A stretch of 21,648 bases of DNA from Caldifarciminota bacterium (GTDB taxonomy: Bacteria; Hydrothermota; Tepidihabitantia; B3-TA06; JALVRC01): contig JALVRC010000003.1 of NCBI GenBank assembly GCA_027025255.1, positions 1 through 21,648 on the forward strand, read 5' to 3'. This document shows positions 21,577 through 21,648 of this stretch, one piece after another (positions within the stretch are counted from its first letter, which is position 1; every line of letters begins with the position of its first letter). Made by a program: the position numbers and the translations under genes. The notes under the pieces were generated by a model. It saw only the letters and a list, made by a program, of their open reading frames with translations. It searched no databases and was not told the DNA's origin.

Positions 21577-21648
21577 GATTTAAAAGATTTAAATGCTTTT
21601 AAATTACAACCTGAATACGCTTTTCTATCCTTATAATATATTTATACC

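Noticed and set aside
21303..21648. tRNA, tmRNA, RNase P or SRP RNA in the gene-free end
   Set aside because: I found no cloverleaf with GGTTCRA-type T-loop and none of the conserved core sequences of these RNAs.

Overview
Organism and base character. This is an AT-rich bacterial chromosome segment in which every supported gene lies on the minus strand. A C-terminal sorting domain of the type IX (Por) kind, an LVIVD beta-propeller protein, an FGE-fold lipoprotein-like protein, a minimal SufBC system and a class 1B dihydroorotate dehydrogenase together suggest a deep-branching, probably anaerobic, uncultured lineage (WOR-3/Stahlbacteria, Hydrothermota or Cloacimonadota-like). That placement is inference from gene style; no rRNA or tRNA gene was seen.

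Layout, read in the direction of transcription (high to low coordinates). (1) 21648-21303 has no protein gene. It holds a consensus promoter followed by a likely structured RNA with a 16-bp perfect hairpin. (2) 21302-20319: promoter, two tiny upstream ORFs and an exported FGE-fold protein. (3) 20221-19081: an LVIVD beta-propeller gene ending in a strong hairpin terminator. (4) 18997-13388: an operon of sufC, sufB, a short citrate synthase/citryl-CoA lyase-like gene, the large and small aconitase/isopropylmalate-isomerase subunits, and two unknown membrane or exported proteins. (5) 13247-11868: hslU with its own promoter and no hslV beside it. (6) 11863 to beyond base 1: one long, tightly packed run led by two exported proteins, then thrS-infC-rpmI-rplT, a degenerate pheS-like gene, a tldD-like gene lacking its zinc ligands, an exported TPR protein, pyrK-pyrD-pyrF, gcvH and an aldehyde dehydrogenase cut by the window edge. 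Nearly all gene junctions in this run overlap or are a few bases apart.

Most striking signals. Three transcription units (sufC, hslU and the exported-protein unit at 11830) have a near-perfect TTGACA-N16-TATAAT promoter whose -10 box ends only 5-6 bases before the ATG. Transcription should therefore begin at or next to the start codon, giving leaderless mRNAs. Genes inside operons instead mostly carry good Shine-Dalgarno sequences. infC appears to start with the rare codon ATA behind a perfect anti-SD match formed by the last codons of thrS. Two adjacent genes in the classical pheS position look like non-catalytic relatives of enzymes: PheS without motif 3 Arg or its coiled coil, and TldD without HExxxH or the zinc Cys.

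How the genes fit together. The suf operon couples Fe-S assembly with a 4Fe-4S dehydratase that would be its client. The long operon couples translation factors, pyrimidine synthesis and envelope proteins under one strong promoter.
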